From Alloacidobacterium dinghuense (lineage in GTDB: Bacteria; Acidobacteriota; Terriglobia; Terriglobales; Acidobacteriaceae), in NCBI RefSeq assembly GCF_014274465.1, contig NZ_CP060394.1:2914001-2978000 (forward strand): 64,000 bases of DNA. The letters are read 5' to 3'. The notes below the pieces were generated by a model, which saw only the letters and a list, made by a program, of their open reading frames with translations, did no database searches and was not told the origin of the DNA. This document shows positions 23,222-32,930 of the stretch, one piece after another (position 1 is the stretch's first letter; the number at the start of each line of letters is the position of its first letter). The translations under genes were made by a program, and so were the position numbers.

Positions 23222-23451
23222 GAATTTCCCTCCGTGATGAATTGTAGGCGGGTCATTGGCCCGTCACTACCGTGACGCACGGGAGGTGGCCATTTGGACA
23301 GGTCGCGACGCGCGACCCGAAATTTTTCTAACTGCCTTGCCTGCGGAACTTTAATTGACGGCCCTGACGGGTAAGAGCAACATGGATGTGCGGTAACCAC
23401 CATCTGTAAGGATTCCACTCAACATTTTGAAAGAACATACTCTGGAGGGGG

Positions 23452-23553
23452 CTGGCTACGGCAGACCTTTCAAGCAACACCAACAAGAACACGAAACCGC
23501 TGGATGGGGATATCGGGAAGATGTTAAAGGACTTTCCGCCGAAGTCGAGCTAA
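23452..23553 (+). CDS. Candidate 33-residue protein with CTG start
   Basis: A short open frame preceded by an excellent ribosome site (GGAGGGGG, 23444-23451). It would start at CTG 23452 and encode a hydrophilic peptide (ATADLSSNTNKNTKPLDGD, then IGKMLKDFPPKSS). The stop at 23551-23553 is followed 28 bases later by a 13-bp terminator hairpin whose T-rich side suits this strand. There is no ATG, GTG or TTG between the upstream in-frame stop and the ribosome site. A rare CTG start, or no translation at all, are the alternatives. Function unknown. Confidence 0.35.
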   Translation: MATADLSSNTNKNTKPLDGDIGKMLKDFPPKSS

Positions 23554-23581
23554 CTTGCGGATTACGAACAACTTCTGAAGC

Positions 23582-23612
23582 AGAAACGCCGCCCTTGGCG
23601 GGCGGCGTTTCT
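23582..23612. terminator. Bidirectional terminator hairpin
   Basis: AGAAACGCCGCCC and GGGCGGCGTTTCT form a 13-bp perfect stem with a TTGGC loop. It sits between the candidate 33-residue ORF (plus) and the 75-residue gene (minus) and can serve both. Confidence 0.75.
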
Positions 23613-23636
23613 CATCGACTGAACTCAGAACTCAGC

Positions 23637-23864
23637 TTACAGGGTAGACTCGATCTCGAAGCCCCATGCTTCCAGCAGGCCCTCGGGGATGTACTTCGAG
23701 TTGCGGTTACGGCGGGCCCATTCGCGCAGGCGAGTCGAGCGGATATATTGATCCGGGGTGAGCTTATATTCCTTGACCACCTGTTCAAAGGAGGTGACAG
23801 TGGGCACGACCGGTCCAATGGGCTCCGGTTTGCCCCAGTTAGGATTACCACGACGTTTTGCCAT
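23637..23864 (-). CDS. Small conserved basic protein of unknown function
   Basis: A 75-residue protein starting MAKRRGNPNWGKPEP, with AGGGG about 8 bases upstream of the ATG. It is basic at the N-terminus and helical in the centre (FEQVVKEYKLTPDQY, LREWARRNRNSKYIPEGLLE). The amphipathic second half resembles a DNA- or RNA-binding helix pair. It has a dedicated terminator just downstream (23582-23612). Composition, ribosome site and terminator all support a real gene. I do not recognise a named family. Confidence 0.7.
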   Translation of the reverse strand: MAKRRGNPNWGKPEPIGPVVPTVTSFEQVVKEYKLTPDQYIRSTRLREWARRNRNSKYIPEGLLEAWGFEIESTL

Positions 23865-24130
23865 TTATTATTTACCCCTAGCAGTAAGGTGACGTGCAGA
23901 TACTCCGGCGTTGGCGGGAAACATTGTAACCAGCAGAACTCGCCGGGAAGTTACAAACTCTTCTATTTTAGGTAGTTTTTCTCCAAAAATCAATAGAAAA
24001 ATCGCATTCTATTGAAACGAAACATGCCGCAAAAGCACCATGTTTGAATCGTTTCGAGAAGCGATACCCGTCTGCACAAGTATTTGACGTTTGTTCGGGT
24101 TACTTGGTTTCGGCCTTGATTCACATTCCT

Positions 24131-24163
24131 GAAATATATGAGCGAGACACACTCATATATTTC
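24131..24163. promoter_or_regulatory. Perfect 12-bp inverted repeat upstream of the groES promoter
   Basis: GAAATATATGAG, a 9-base spacer, then CTCATATATTTC. The arms are perfect and AT-rich with a 9-base spacer like CIRCE but a different sequence. It ends 10 bases before the groES -35 hexamer, in the position of an upstream activator or second repressor site. Confidence 0.55.
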
Positions 24164-24173
24164 GGTTCCACAC

Positions 24174-24203
24174 TTGACAACCGTTGCAGGACTCTCCTAC
24201 ATT
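24174..24203 (+). promoter_or_regulatory. groESL promoter (sigma-70 type)
   Basis: TTGACA at 24174-24179, an 18-base spacer and TACATT at 24198-24203. The -10 element runs directly into the CIRCE operator. Confidence 0.65.
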
Positions 24204-24228
24204 AGCAGTCGAAGAGTGGAAGTGCTAA
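24202..24228 (+). promoter_or_regulatory. CIRCE operator (HrcA binding site)
   Basis: TTAGCAGTC-N9-AAGTGCTAA, differing from the consensus TTAGCACTC-N9-GAGTGCTAA at one position in each arm. It overlaps the expected transcription start of groESL, so HrcA binding would block transcription until heat or misfolded protein titrates GroEL. Confidence 0.85.
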
Positions 24229-24344
24229 AGGCTGCGAAATCGGCCTTCCTGTCGCATGAAAGCTCCTCGCTTACAGTAAGACTTTTCTCAAACTCAGCAA
24301 TCAAAACCGCGAGGATAACCCTCGCGCGAAGGAGAAGCACCGCA

Positions 24345-24656
24345 ATGGCAACTGCAACTGTAGCCACTACCTTTACGCCGCTGCATGATCGCATCCTGGT
24401 CCGCCGCGTAGACGAGGGCGAGACCGTTCGTGGCGGAATCATCATTCCCGACACCGCAAAGGAAAAGCCGCAGGAAGGCGAAGTGATCGCCGTGGGCAAG
24501 GGCAAGTCGAACGATGAAGGCAAAACCTTTCCGCTCGATGTGAAGTCCGGCGACCGCATCCTTTTCGGCAAGTATTCCGGCACTGAGATCAAGATCGATG
24601 GCGAAGAGTTCCTCATCATGCGTGAGGAAGAAGTCCTCGGCATTCTGAAGAAGTAG
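24345..24656 (+). CDS. groES: Co-chaperonin GroES
   Basis: The 103-residue heptameric lid of the GroEL folding chamber. Family landmarks are [20 protein letters not shown], the mobile loop [30 protein letters not shown] and [20 protein letters not shown]. The start is ATG 24345 with GGAG upstream; the 69 upstream codons in the same frame are promoter/leader sequence. A leader of about 130 bases follows the CIRCE-controlled promoter. groEL follows after about 100 bases containing a short hairpin (CGGAGC ... GCTCCG). Confidence 0.97.
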   Translation: MATATVATTFTPLHDRILVRRVDEGETVRGGIIIPDTAKEKPQEGEVIAVGKGKSNDEGKTFPLDVKSGDRILFGKYSGTEIKIDGEEFLIMREEEVLGILKK

Positions 24657-24745
24657 AACTAGCCGTTCGGGCGGACGCGGCTTCGCCGCAAAAGCCTAGA
24701 AGGCTGTAGTGAGATTTCATACGGAGCATCGGCTCCGCGATGTAA

Positions 24746-26425
<1,680 letters not shown>

Positions 26426-26460
26426 GCTCTGCGCTCAGCGAACCGCGCCTTCGGCGCAGC

Positions 26461-26491
26461 AAAAAGCCCCGCGAAAAGCGGGGCTTTTTGT
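26461..26491 (+). terminator. Rho-independent terminator of groESL
   Basis: AAAAAGCCCCGC-GAAAA-GCGGGGCTTTTT, a GC-rich stem flanked by A and T runs, 35 bases past the groEL stop. Confidence 0.9.
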
Positions 26492-26597
26492 TTTTCACCG
26501 GTCCAGATCATCTCTCTCTAAAGTCCCGCTCTTGCGATGTCGGCCAACTTCATGATGAGAGCCTGCTCTTCTTCATAAACGCACCCGTTCCGATGGA

Positions 26598-27092
26598 GTG
26601 GCGGCAACTGTAACTGATTTCGGCGTACAGTTAAGGAGCAATCTGGAATTGCCGGATCGCTTCTCTGTCTGGAGTGCAAACATGTTCAGAGTACAAAACC
26701 TCTTTGCCTTGAGCAGTGTCGCGTTTTTGGCCTTTGGGTTCGTTCTCTCGAAGGTTCCGGGGGCAGCCGGAATTACACTGGCGATCAGTGGGCACCGTGG
26801 CTACGGCATTGCTTCGCAGACACCGCTCTACCTGATTGGCACCCTGTTCGGGCTCTTCGCCTTCTTCTATTCGATTGGATACCTTTCTTTTAACCAGACT
26901 ATGGCTCACTGGCACTTCGCGCTGAGCGTCCTCGGCGTGCTACTGATCATCATTGGATGGGCTTTGTTTCCGAATGCCAACATCAATTTGATTGTGGCCT
27001 CCATCGCCGTCGGACTGCTGTTTTTCTTATCCGCGCAGCTGTGGTTTGCATTCGACATCACACGGGCGGTAGTGCATCTTCTTGGATCGTAG
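26598..27092 (+). CDS. Small four-helix membrane protein of unknown function
   Basis: Up to 164 residues from GTG 26598; the first ATG is at 26682 (residue 29), so the start is uncertain. Four hydrophobic helices: LFALSSVAFLAFGFVL, PLYLIGTLFGLFAFFY, FALSVLGVLLIIIGWAL and LIVASIAVGLLFFLSAQL. The segment NQTMAHWHFALSV between helices 2 and 3 resembles the histidine-containing region of heme-copper oxidase subunit I-like proteins, which may indicate a haem- or metal-binding role. That is only a resemblance. It is monocistronic, downstream of groEL and after its terminator. Confidence 0.6.
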   Translation: MAATVTDFGVQLRSNLELPDRFSVWSANMFRVQNLFALSSVAFLAFGFVLSKVPGAAGITLAISGHRGYGIASQTPLYLIGTLFGLFAFFYSIGYLSFNQTMAHWHFALSVLGVLLIIIGWALFPNANINLIVASIAVGLLFFLSAQLWFAFDITRAVVHLLGS

Positions 27093-27301
27093 TTTCCTGA
27101 CCTCACGCTGAACATGCAGACGAGCGTGTTAACCGGTTGCTAAAGCAACGGCGAATAAATCCTTTTCCTCGCCCCCTAGTCCCAAACTAACGTAACCGCC
27201 AAGTAACCTTAGTTCCTTGTGATCTGAATTCGTTCTGGCTACTCTTACCTCAACAGCTCGCCGATATCCCCCGTAAGAACAAAATTTAAGGGACTACCAG
27301 G

Positions 27302-28780
27302 ATGAAACAGATATTTCTGCTCGTCGTCCTGCTATGCGTGTGCGCCGGAGGCTACGGCCAGTCGGTACAGATAGCAGATGATAATTTGCCTTCAGCGCCC
27401 AGTGCCCATTTTGCCGGGCCATCGCTGGCGGCGATTGTGCCCACTCCTTCCACGCCGGCCAACCCCAATGTTCCGACCTCATACCGGCCATCAATGCCTG
27501 TTACCAGCCTGACCTGGGGTATAAAGCTCGATTACTACCTGCGGAGCACGGTGTCCTTCCGCAATTTTCTTGAGGCGGGATTTCTTGCCGGGATTCCGAA
27601 TCTTCCTGCGGCACCGTCTCAGCCGCAGCCGCCGGCAACTATCACCATCGACGGCGTCCAGAATTACGCCAACGCCATGGATGCATACGGCGATGCGATG
27701 GACGACTGGCGGCGGTCAAGTGAGGACGAACTGCGCTATCGTGGCAGGCGTTTCGGAGTCGGACTGGCAACGGCTGAGACGCGGCAGATGCTCAGCAATT
27801 TTGCTCTTCCAGTGGCACTGCATCAGGATCCGCGTTATGTTCCTGCTTACATAGACGGAAGCTTCAGTCAGCGGATGTGGCATTCGGTCAGCTCGATTGC
27901 AGTGACGCGCGGCGATAGCGGGCGTCTGGAACCGAATTATTCGAAACTCGGCGGGACGGTGGCGGCGGCGTTCATCGGCAAAGAGGTGTATGCCAAGAAG
28001 TTCGATGTTCCGCAACTCGAAACGAATCAGTTTGTGAAGCGCTATATCGGCTACAGCCTGGCGGGTGATCTGGCCACGAATGTCGGGCGCGAACTGGTTC
28101 GCACGGCGATCAAGCCGGACATCGAGATGTACTCGTCAGACGGCCCGGCCACGCAGGACTCGTACTATCCGCTCTCGATTGGCGGCAAGTTCGTCTACTG
28201 GGCGCGCAGCACATACGGCATGCGCAATTTCATTCAGGGCGCACTGATCGCGGGGATCCCGGACATAACCGACCAGCCCGGGCAGCCGGCTGTGCCCAAC
28301 ATCACCACCGAACAGCAGGCACTCGAATTCGACGCGATCTTCGTGCAGTATGGCGAGGATATTCAGGCGTGGCGCGACAATATGGAAGACGATGTGCGCT
28401 ACCATGAACGCCGACTGATTGGCGGATTCAGCGAGTCGGAGACGCAACAGTTTCTGGCTAACTTCGCGCTCTCGACGACGCTCGGCATGGATCCGCGATA
28501 CATTCCCCTCGGCCCCGGGCATTCGGCCGGAGCACGCCTGGGAAATGCCTTTACGAGTGTCGTAATCGGGCACATGGATTCCGGCCGTAAGATGGCGAAT
28601 CTTCCGCTGCTTGCGGGAACCGTGGGCGCGGCCTTTGCCGCCAAGGAGCTTTACTACCCCGCGCTTGGCGTGCCGGAACTTGAGAGCAATCGCGTCCTGG
28701 CAAAAACCATCGGTTTCAACTTTGCAGCGGATGGACTGCTGAATATCTTTGGCGAGTTCTTTGTGCACCGGGGATTCTGA
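27302..28780 (+). CDS. Secreted internally duplicated protein, paralogue A
   Basis: A 492-residue protein with a signal peptide (residues 1-19). Two homologous modules make up the rest. Module 1 starts near residue 73 (KLDYYLRSTVSFRNFLEAGF) and module 2 near residue 293 (KFVYWARSTYGMRNFIQGAL). Both share the order: helix with FRNF/MRNF, AGIP, an acidic WRRSSEDELRYR / WRDNMEDDVRYHERR block, PRYVP / PRYIP and a terminal Gly/Ala helix. No known domain is recognised. The gene and its downstream paralogue (29171-30610) are tandem duplicates, so four module copies occur in 3.3 kb. Envelope location is inferred from the signal peptide. Confidence 0.7.
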   Translation: MKQIFLLVVLLCVCAGGYGQSVQIADDNLPSAPSAHFAGPSLAAIVPTPSTPANPNVPTSYRPSMPVTSLTWGIKLDYYLRSTVSFRNFLEAGFLAGIPNLPAAPSQPQPPATITIDGVQNYANAMDAYGDAMDDWRRSSEDELRYRGRRFGVGLATAETRQMLSNFALPVALHQDPRYVPAYIDGSFSQRMWHSVSSIAVTRGDSGRLEPNYSKLGGTVAAAFIGKEVYAKKFDVPQLETNQFVKRYIGYSLAGDLATNVGRELVRTAIKPDIEMYSSDGPATQDSYYPLSIGGKFVYWARSTYGMRNFIQGALIAGIPDITDQPGQPAVPNITTEQQALEFDAIFVQYGEDIQAWRDNMEDDVRYHERRLIGGFSESETQQFLANFALSTTLGMDPRYIPLGPGHSAGARLGNAFTSVVIGHMDSGRKMANLPLLAGTVGAAFAAKELYYPALGVPELESNRVLAKTIGFNFAADGLLNIFGEFFVHRGF

Positions 28781-29170
28781 TCGCACCATTCATTCGCAAA
28801 ATGGGTATGTATGTATGCGCCACGAAGGCCGTTAACATGGCCTCGCCGCAAGCAGCGAAGCGTGTTCACGCAACTTTCATTACTTTTCCCGAAAAAGAAC
28901 TCACAGCGCCAACCAAGCTGACATGGTTACTTTCGCCCCTATCGACCAATGTAAACGGGAATTTACTCTCTCCTCTTAGTGCTTTCGACTCATCAGCCTG
29001 CTGACGAGCTTCGCTCCCCAGATAGCAAACTGGAGTTGTCGAGTTAGAGCCTCTGTTGTATCGAATCAAGGCAAAAGTAATCGCCCTCAGTGACTTCTTG
29101 CATCTTGCCGACGGATTGGATCAGGGCTAGGTTTACGCAGATCCCCACAATATGGATTCGAGGAAATGGC
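28781..29170. other. Gene-free spacer between the tandem paralogues
   Basis: About 390 bases. No ORF with a ribosome site or plausible composition, and no strong hairpin or known repeat. It must carry the promoter of the second paralogue, but no convincing -35/-10 pair was seen. Confidence 0.5.
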
Positions 29171-30610
29171 ATGAAGCGCCGATTTCTGCTGACTCTGCTG
29201 GTGTGCTCGTGCTTTGGCGCGGTCAACCGCCTGATAAATGCCGAGGACGGAGGCTTGCCCGCCGCACCCTCAACTACGGTTGCGAGCCGTCCGACGACTT
29301 ACCCCGCGTCTTACCTTGATACAGACGGAGTTACTCCTCTGACCTTTGGACAGAAGGTCAGCTATTATCTGCATAGTACTTATTCTTTTCGTAACTTCCT
29401 CGAGGCTGGACTTATTTCTGGAATTCCGGATCTAGCCTCTGCGCCACCGCAGCCGCAGGCACCGGCCATTATCTCTGACGACAGCATGAACAGCTACACG
29501 AACACCATGGATGCCTACGGCACGGCAATGGACACGTGGCGGCGTTCCAGCGAAGAGGAGTTGCGCTACCGGAGCCGGCGCTTCGCTGTCGGCCTGGCAA
29601 CTGCAGAAACGCGCCAATATCTCAGCAATCTTGTGCTTCCCACTTTGTTGCATCAGGATCCGCGCTACGTGCCGGCCAATATTGAAGGCAGCTTCGGACA
29701 GCGCATGTGGCAGGCGGTTCGCTCGATTGTCGTCACGCACAGCAACAGCGGTAGCTCTGTTCCCAACTACTCAAAACTGGGAGGAACGATCGCCGCGGCC
29801 TACATGGGGCAAGCCGTGTACGCGCGGCAATTTGATGTTGCCGAGCTTCATAGCGGCCACTTCGCCGAAAAATACATTGCGTACAGTCTCGGCGGCGATC
29901 TGGCAACGAACGCCAGCCGTGAGTTGATCCGCACGGTGATGAAACCGGATGTCGAAATGGCTGACGCGCATGGCCCGGCCACGCAAGATTCCTACTATCC
30001 CCTCTCCGTGGGCGGAAAGTTTGTTTGCTGGGCGCGAAGCACATATTACATTCGCAATTTCGTTCAGGGAGCGCTTCTGGCAGGTCTTCCCGACATTCCG
30101 CCGGAGCCGGCAGAGCCATCTGAGCCCAACATCACTTCAGAAGAGCAGGCTCAGGCCTTCTACACCAGTTTCGTTCAATACGGTAACGACCTTCAGACGT
30201 GGCGCGATACCATGGAAGAAAATGTCCGCTACCACGAGCGGCGGCTTATCGGAGGAATCAGCGAATCCGAGACGCAACAGCTTCTCAGCAAGTTTGTCCT
30301 GCCCACCCCGCTTGTCATGGATCCGCGCTATATCCCACTTGGCCCGGGCCACTCAGCGGGCGCTCGCTTTGCCAACGCGCTGGCCGGCATCGTAGTTGGA
30401 CGCCTGAACTCAGGGCACAGGATGCTGAATCTGCCTGTGCTTGGAGGCACGGTTGGCGCGGCACTGATCGCGCAGGGTATCTACTATCCGAAACTGGGCG
30501 TGCCGGAGCTTGAAAGCAATCGCGTACTCGGTAAGACCATCGGCTTCAATCTTGGCGCCGATGCCGTTCTGAATATTTTTGGCGAATTCTTCATCCGCCA
30601 AAACCTATAG
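29171..30610 (+). CDS. Secreted internally duplicated protein, paralogue B
   Basis: A 479-residue paralogue of the gene at 27302, colinear over nearly its whole length. Module 1 begins near residue 57 (VSYYLHSTYSFRNFLEAGL) and module 2 near residue 281 (KFVCWARSTYYIRNFVQGAL). The C-terminus (GVPELESNRVLGKTIGFNLG) is almost identical in both proteins. I place the start at ATG 29171, which opens a signal peptide (MKRRFLLTLLVCSCFG) and has GAGGA upstream; the frame is open 27 codons further. Retention of both copies with diverged N-termini suggests related but separate targets. Function unknown. Confidence 0.7.
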   Translation: MKRRFLLTLLVCSCFGAVNRLINAEDGGLPAAPSTTVASRPTTYPASYLDTDGVTPLTFGQKVSYYLHSTYSFRNFLEAGLISGIPDLASAPPQPQAPAIISDDSMNSYTNTMDAYGTAMDTWRRSSEEELRYRSRRFAVGLATAETRQYLSNLVLPTLLHQDPRYVPANIEGSFGQRMWQAVRSIVVTHSNSGSSVPNYSKLGGTIAAAYMGQAVYARQFDVAELHSGHFAEKYIAYSLGGDLATNASRELIRTVMKPDVEMADAHGPATQDSYYPLSVGGKFVCWARSTYYIRNFVQGALLAGLPDIPPEPAEPSEPNITSEEQAQAFYTSFVQYGNDLQTWRDTMEENVRYHERRLIGGISESETQQLLSKFVLPTPLVMDPRYIPLGPGHSAGARFANALAGIVVGRLNSGHRMLNLPVLGGTVGAALIAQGIYYPKLGVPELESNRVLGKTIGFNLGADAVLNIFGEFFIRQNL

Positions 30611-30674
30611 TTCGCTTCTCCATTCTGCCGCGCAAGGTACATTGAAGGAATAACGGTAATGAGCGGAGGCAGTG

Positions 30675-31394
30675 ATGGAGCAGAGATTTTCCGGAAGATC
30701 AGTGTTGGTCAGCGGAGGCACAGGCGGTCTGGGACGCGCCGTGACTCTGGCCTTCCTGGCCGAGGGCGCATACGTCGCCGTTCCCTACTTTGACGCAGAA
30801 GAATTTGCGGACCTACAGAATGCGGCGCGGGACAATGTAGCGTGGCTTGAAGGACAGAGCGTCGATGTGACCGATGAGGCTGCCATTCGCAGATTTGTCG
30901 ATGACGTAATTGCGAAGCGCGGCAGACTCGATGCCATGGTCAACACGGTGGGCGGCTATGCCGGTGGCCTGAAGCTGTGGGACATGGATGCGGCCGTCTT
31001 CGACCGGATGCTCAAATTGAACCTGCGCTCGGGCTTTGCGCTGTCGCGCGCAGTGGTTCCGGCGATGCTGAAACAGGGGCAAGGAGCCATCGTCAACGTC
31101 GCGGCGAAGGCAGCCGTCGATCATGCTGCGGGCGCCTCGGCGTATGCCTCTTCAAAAGCAGCAGCTGTAGCTTTGATGGATTCGCTTGCCGCCGATCTCA
31201 AAGGCACAGGCGTGCGCGTGAATTCAATTCTGCCGAGCATCATCGATACGAAAGCAAACCGCGCCGCGATGCCGGATGCGGACTTCAGTAAGTGGCCGAA
31301 GCCGGAAGAGATCGCCCGCGTGATTCTGTTCCTGTGCAGCGAGGACGCCGCAGTGATTCACGGCGCCGCCGTGCCTGTTTATGGCAACAGCTGA
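30675..31394 (+). CDS. SDR-family oxidoreductase
   Basis: A 239-residue short-chain dehydrogenase/reductase. The nucleotide-binding motif is VSGGTGGLGRAV (residues 12-23), followed by the NNAG-equivalent VNTVGGYAGG and the active-site pair Tyr157/Lys161 in SAYASSKAA. The catalytic serine position (13 before Tyr) is Ala144 (IVNVAAKAA), which would impair classical oxidoreductase chemistry. ATG 30675 is chosen over GTG 30672 because GGAGG then has normal spacing. The gene converges on the YeiH gene with only 2 bases between stop codons. Substrate unknown. Confidence 0.8.
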   Translation: MEQRFSGRSVLVSGGTGGLGRAVTLAFLAEGAYVAVPYFDAEEFADLQNAARDNVAWLEGQSVDVTDEAAIRRFVDDVIAKRGRLDAMVNTVGGYAGGLKLWDMDAAVFDRMLKLNLRSGFALSRAVVPAMLKQGQGAIVNVAAKAAVDHAAGASAYASSKAAAVALMDSLAADLKGTGVRVNSILPSIIDTKANRAAMPDADFSKWPKPEEIARVILFLCSEDAAVIHGAAVPVYGNS

Positions 31395-31396
31395 AA

Positions 31397-32509
31397 TCAA
31401 CCGAGATGGAATAACCGGTCTGCTCCAACGACAAGTCCCAACGTAATGAGGGCGATAGCGATTTCGCCGACCGCACCCACGATGAAGGGTCGCACGCCCT
31501 GCTTGCCAAGTTCGCGGAAGCTGGTGCGCAGGCCGACTCCAGCAAATGTGAGCAAAAAGGCCCAGCGGGAGAGATTGCCAAGCGTGGTCAGCTGAGGCTT
31601 GGTGAAGAAGCCGATGGTTGCAAGCACCGAGATAAGCAGGAAGCCAAGGACGAACTTCGGAAACTTCTTCCAGAGAAACGCGCCCTTGTTTTTGACTTCT
31701 TCGGCTTGCCCTTTCGATGCCCAGTAGATTGCATACCCCAACACTACGAAACCGATAAGCGCATTCCGGCAGGTCTTCGCCAGTACGGCAAACTTCCCTG
31801 CCGCATCCGAGTAAATAGCGCCTGCGGCGGTCGCTTCCGCCGTATTGTCGACGGCGAGTCCTGCCCACAATCCATAGGCGTGATCGCCAAGATGCAGAGC
31901 GTGGCCGATCAGAGGGAAGGCGAAGAGTGAAATCGCGCCGAGGGCGAGGATGGCGGCGATGGCGTAGGAGGAGTCTTCCTCGTCGGCATCGATGGCGCCC
32001 TGGGTCGCGATGATGGCTGACACTCCGCAAACGGAGGAGCCAACGGCAAGCAGCGTGATGAGCTTGGGAGACAGCTTGAACCCGCGCCCGAGGTAGGTCA
32101 TAAACGTCAGCGCCAGAGCCAGCTCAATGAAGACGAGAATGAGGCTGAGGCCGCCCAGTCGCAGGATGTCGCCGAGAATGAAGCGCGCCCCGAGCAAAAC
32201 GATTCCCGCCTTGAGCCAGAATTCGTATGTTGCCACGCCTGCGCGAAAGACTTCGGGCACGCCAATCGTGTTTGCGATGACGAGGCCGATCACAATGGCC
32301 CAGAGGACATATTCGATATTCGGCAGGACGAGATGATGCGCCTTGCCGTAACGCGCGATGAACTGCTCGATGAATTTTCCGGCGTAGCCTACAGCTGCGA
32401 GCAGCAGAATTCCGGGAATCAGGCGGAGGAAATTGCTGAGGAAACTGGCTGGCTTTGCCTCTGCCTGGGTTCGCGTCTGGGGACTAGGGATGACTACCGC
32501 GTCTGCCAT
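31397..32509 (-). CDS. YeiH-family putative sulfate exporter
   Basis: A 370-residue polytopic membrane protein of the UPF0324/YeiH (putative sulfate exporter) family. About ten to eleven helices alternate with family motifs: LPNIEYVLWAIVIGLVIAN, FWLKAGIVLLGARFILGDI, VGSSVCGVSAIIATQGAI and GLAVDNTAEATAAGA. AAGGAG lies 7 bases before ATG 32509. A 36-residue membrane microprotein gene ends 17 bases upstream and is probably cotranscribed. Transport of sulfate or a related sulfonate is the family annotation; nothing nearby proves the substrate. Confidence 0.88.
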   Translation of the reverse strand: MADAVVIPSPQTRTQAEAKPASFLSNFLRLIPGILLLAAVGYAGKFIEQFIARYGKAHHLVLPNIEYVLWAIVIGLVIANTIGVPEVFRAGVATYEFWLKAGIVLLGARFILGDILRLGGLSLILVFIELALALTFMTYLGRGFKLSPKLITLLAVGSSVCGVSAIIATQGAIDADEEDSSYAIAAILALGAISLFAFPLIGHALHLGDHAYGLWAGLAVDNTAEATAAGAIYSDAAGKFAVLAKTCRNALIGFVVLGYAIYWASKGQAEEVKNKGAFLWKKFPKFVLGFLLISVLATIGFFTKPQLTTLGNLSRWAFLLTFAGVGLRTSFRELGKQGVRPFIVGAVGEIAIALITLGLVVGADRLFHLG

Positions 32510-32526
32510 GTTCGTTCTCCTTTGGC

Positions 32527-32637
32527 TTACCAGGGCACCGACTTGAGGATTCCGGCGCGGACGAGCAGGGCGAGAACGAGCGAGAGCAGGACAGCCCAGC
32601 TATCGAATGAAAGACGGCGTTTTGCGGGTGTGGACAT
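32527..32637 (-). CDS. 36-residue single-pass membrane microprotein upstream of the YeiH gene
   Basis: A short gene: ATG 32637, TAA at 32527-32529. The sequence starts MSTPAKRRLSFD, has one membrane helix (WAVLLSLVLALLVRAGIL) and ends KSVPW. A GGAG ribosome site lies about 8 bases upstream. Positive charges before the helix place the N-terminus in the cytoplasm. The stop is 17 bases before the YeiH start, which has its own ribosome site, so the pair forms a tight two-gene operon. A stabilising or regulatory subunit for the transporter is the simplest inference. Confidence 0.65.
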   Translation of the reverse strand: MSTPAKRRLSFDSWAVLLSLVLALLVRAGILKSVPW

Positions 32638-32923
32638 AGAGGCTTGCTCCAAAACAAGATGAAATACGGATGGAACCGCAATTGCATATTCAGATTTCAG
32701 GGAAAAGGCGAGAAGAGATCAGCGACAACAACAGCCGAGGAGTTGGCGGGTCGCAGATGGAAGCGGGAGCTTCATGCTTGTGATTGTTGTATCACAATAC
32801 CGATAATTCAAGTGAGTTTTGCGAAGCTTGTTTCATGCCGCAGAAAGGGATTTTGGTTGTGAGGGTCAAGGCTGAAGCCACGCTTGTTTGAGGCTCCTAC
32901 AGCACGGCTAAAGCCATACCCTT
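32638..32923. other. Spacer with a decayed REP doublet
   Basis: Upstream region of the microprotein-yeiH operon and downstream end of the nuclease-like gene. It holds REP doublet copy 2 (to 32930) and otherwise no recognised feature. Confidence 0.5.
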
Positions 32924-32930
32924 TCAAAAC
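32864..32930 (+). repeat. Composite REP doublet, copy 2 (diverged)
   Basis: AAGGCTGAAGCCACGCTTG, then GCACGGCTAAAGCCATACCC and TTTCAAAAC. Order and spacing match the intact doublets but several palindrome positions have decayed. Confidence 0.6.

Noticed and set aside
23427-23975. 182-codon open frame on the plus strand
   Set aside because: It runs antisense through the 75-residue minus-strand gene and its terminator hairpin, has a TTG start without properly spaced ribosome site, and an unnatural composition.
24138-24344. N-terminal extension of groES to 24138
   Set aside because: The segment contains the promoter, CIRCE operator and leader; the family start is ATG 24345.
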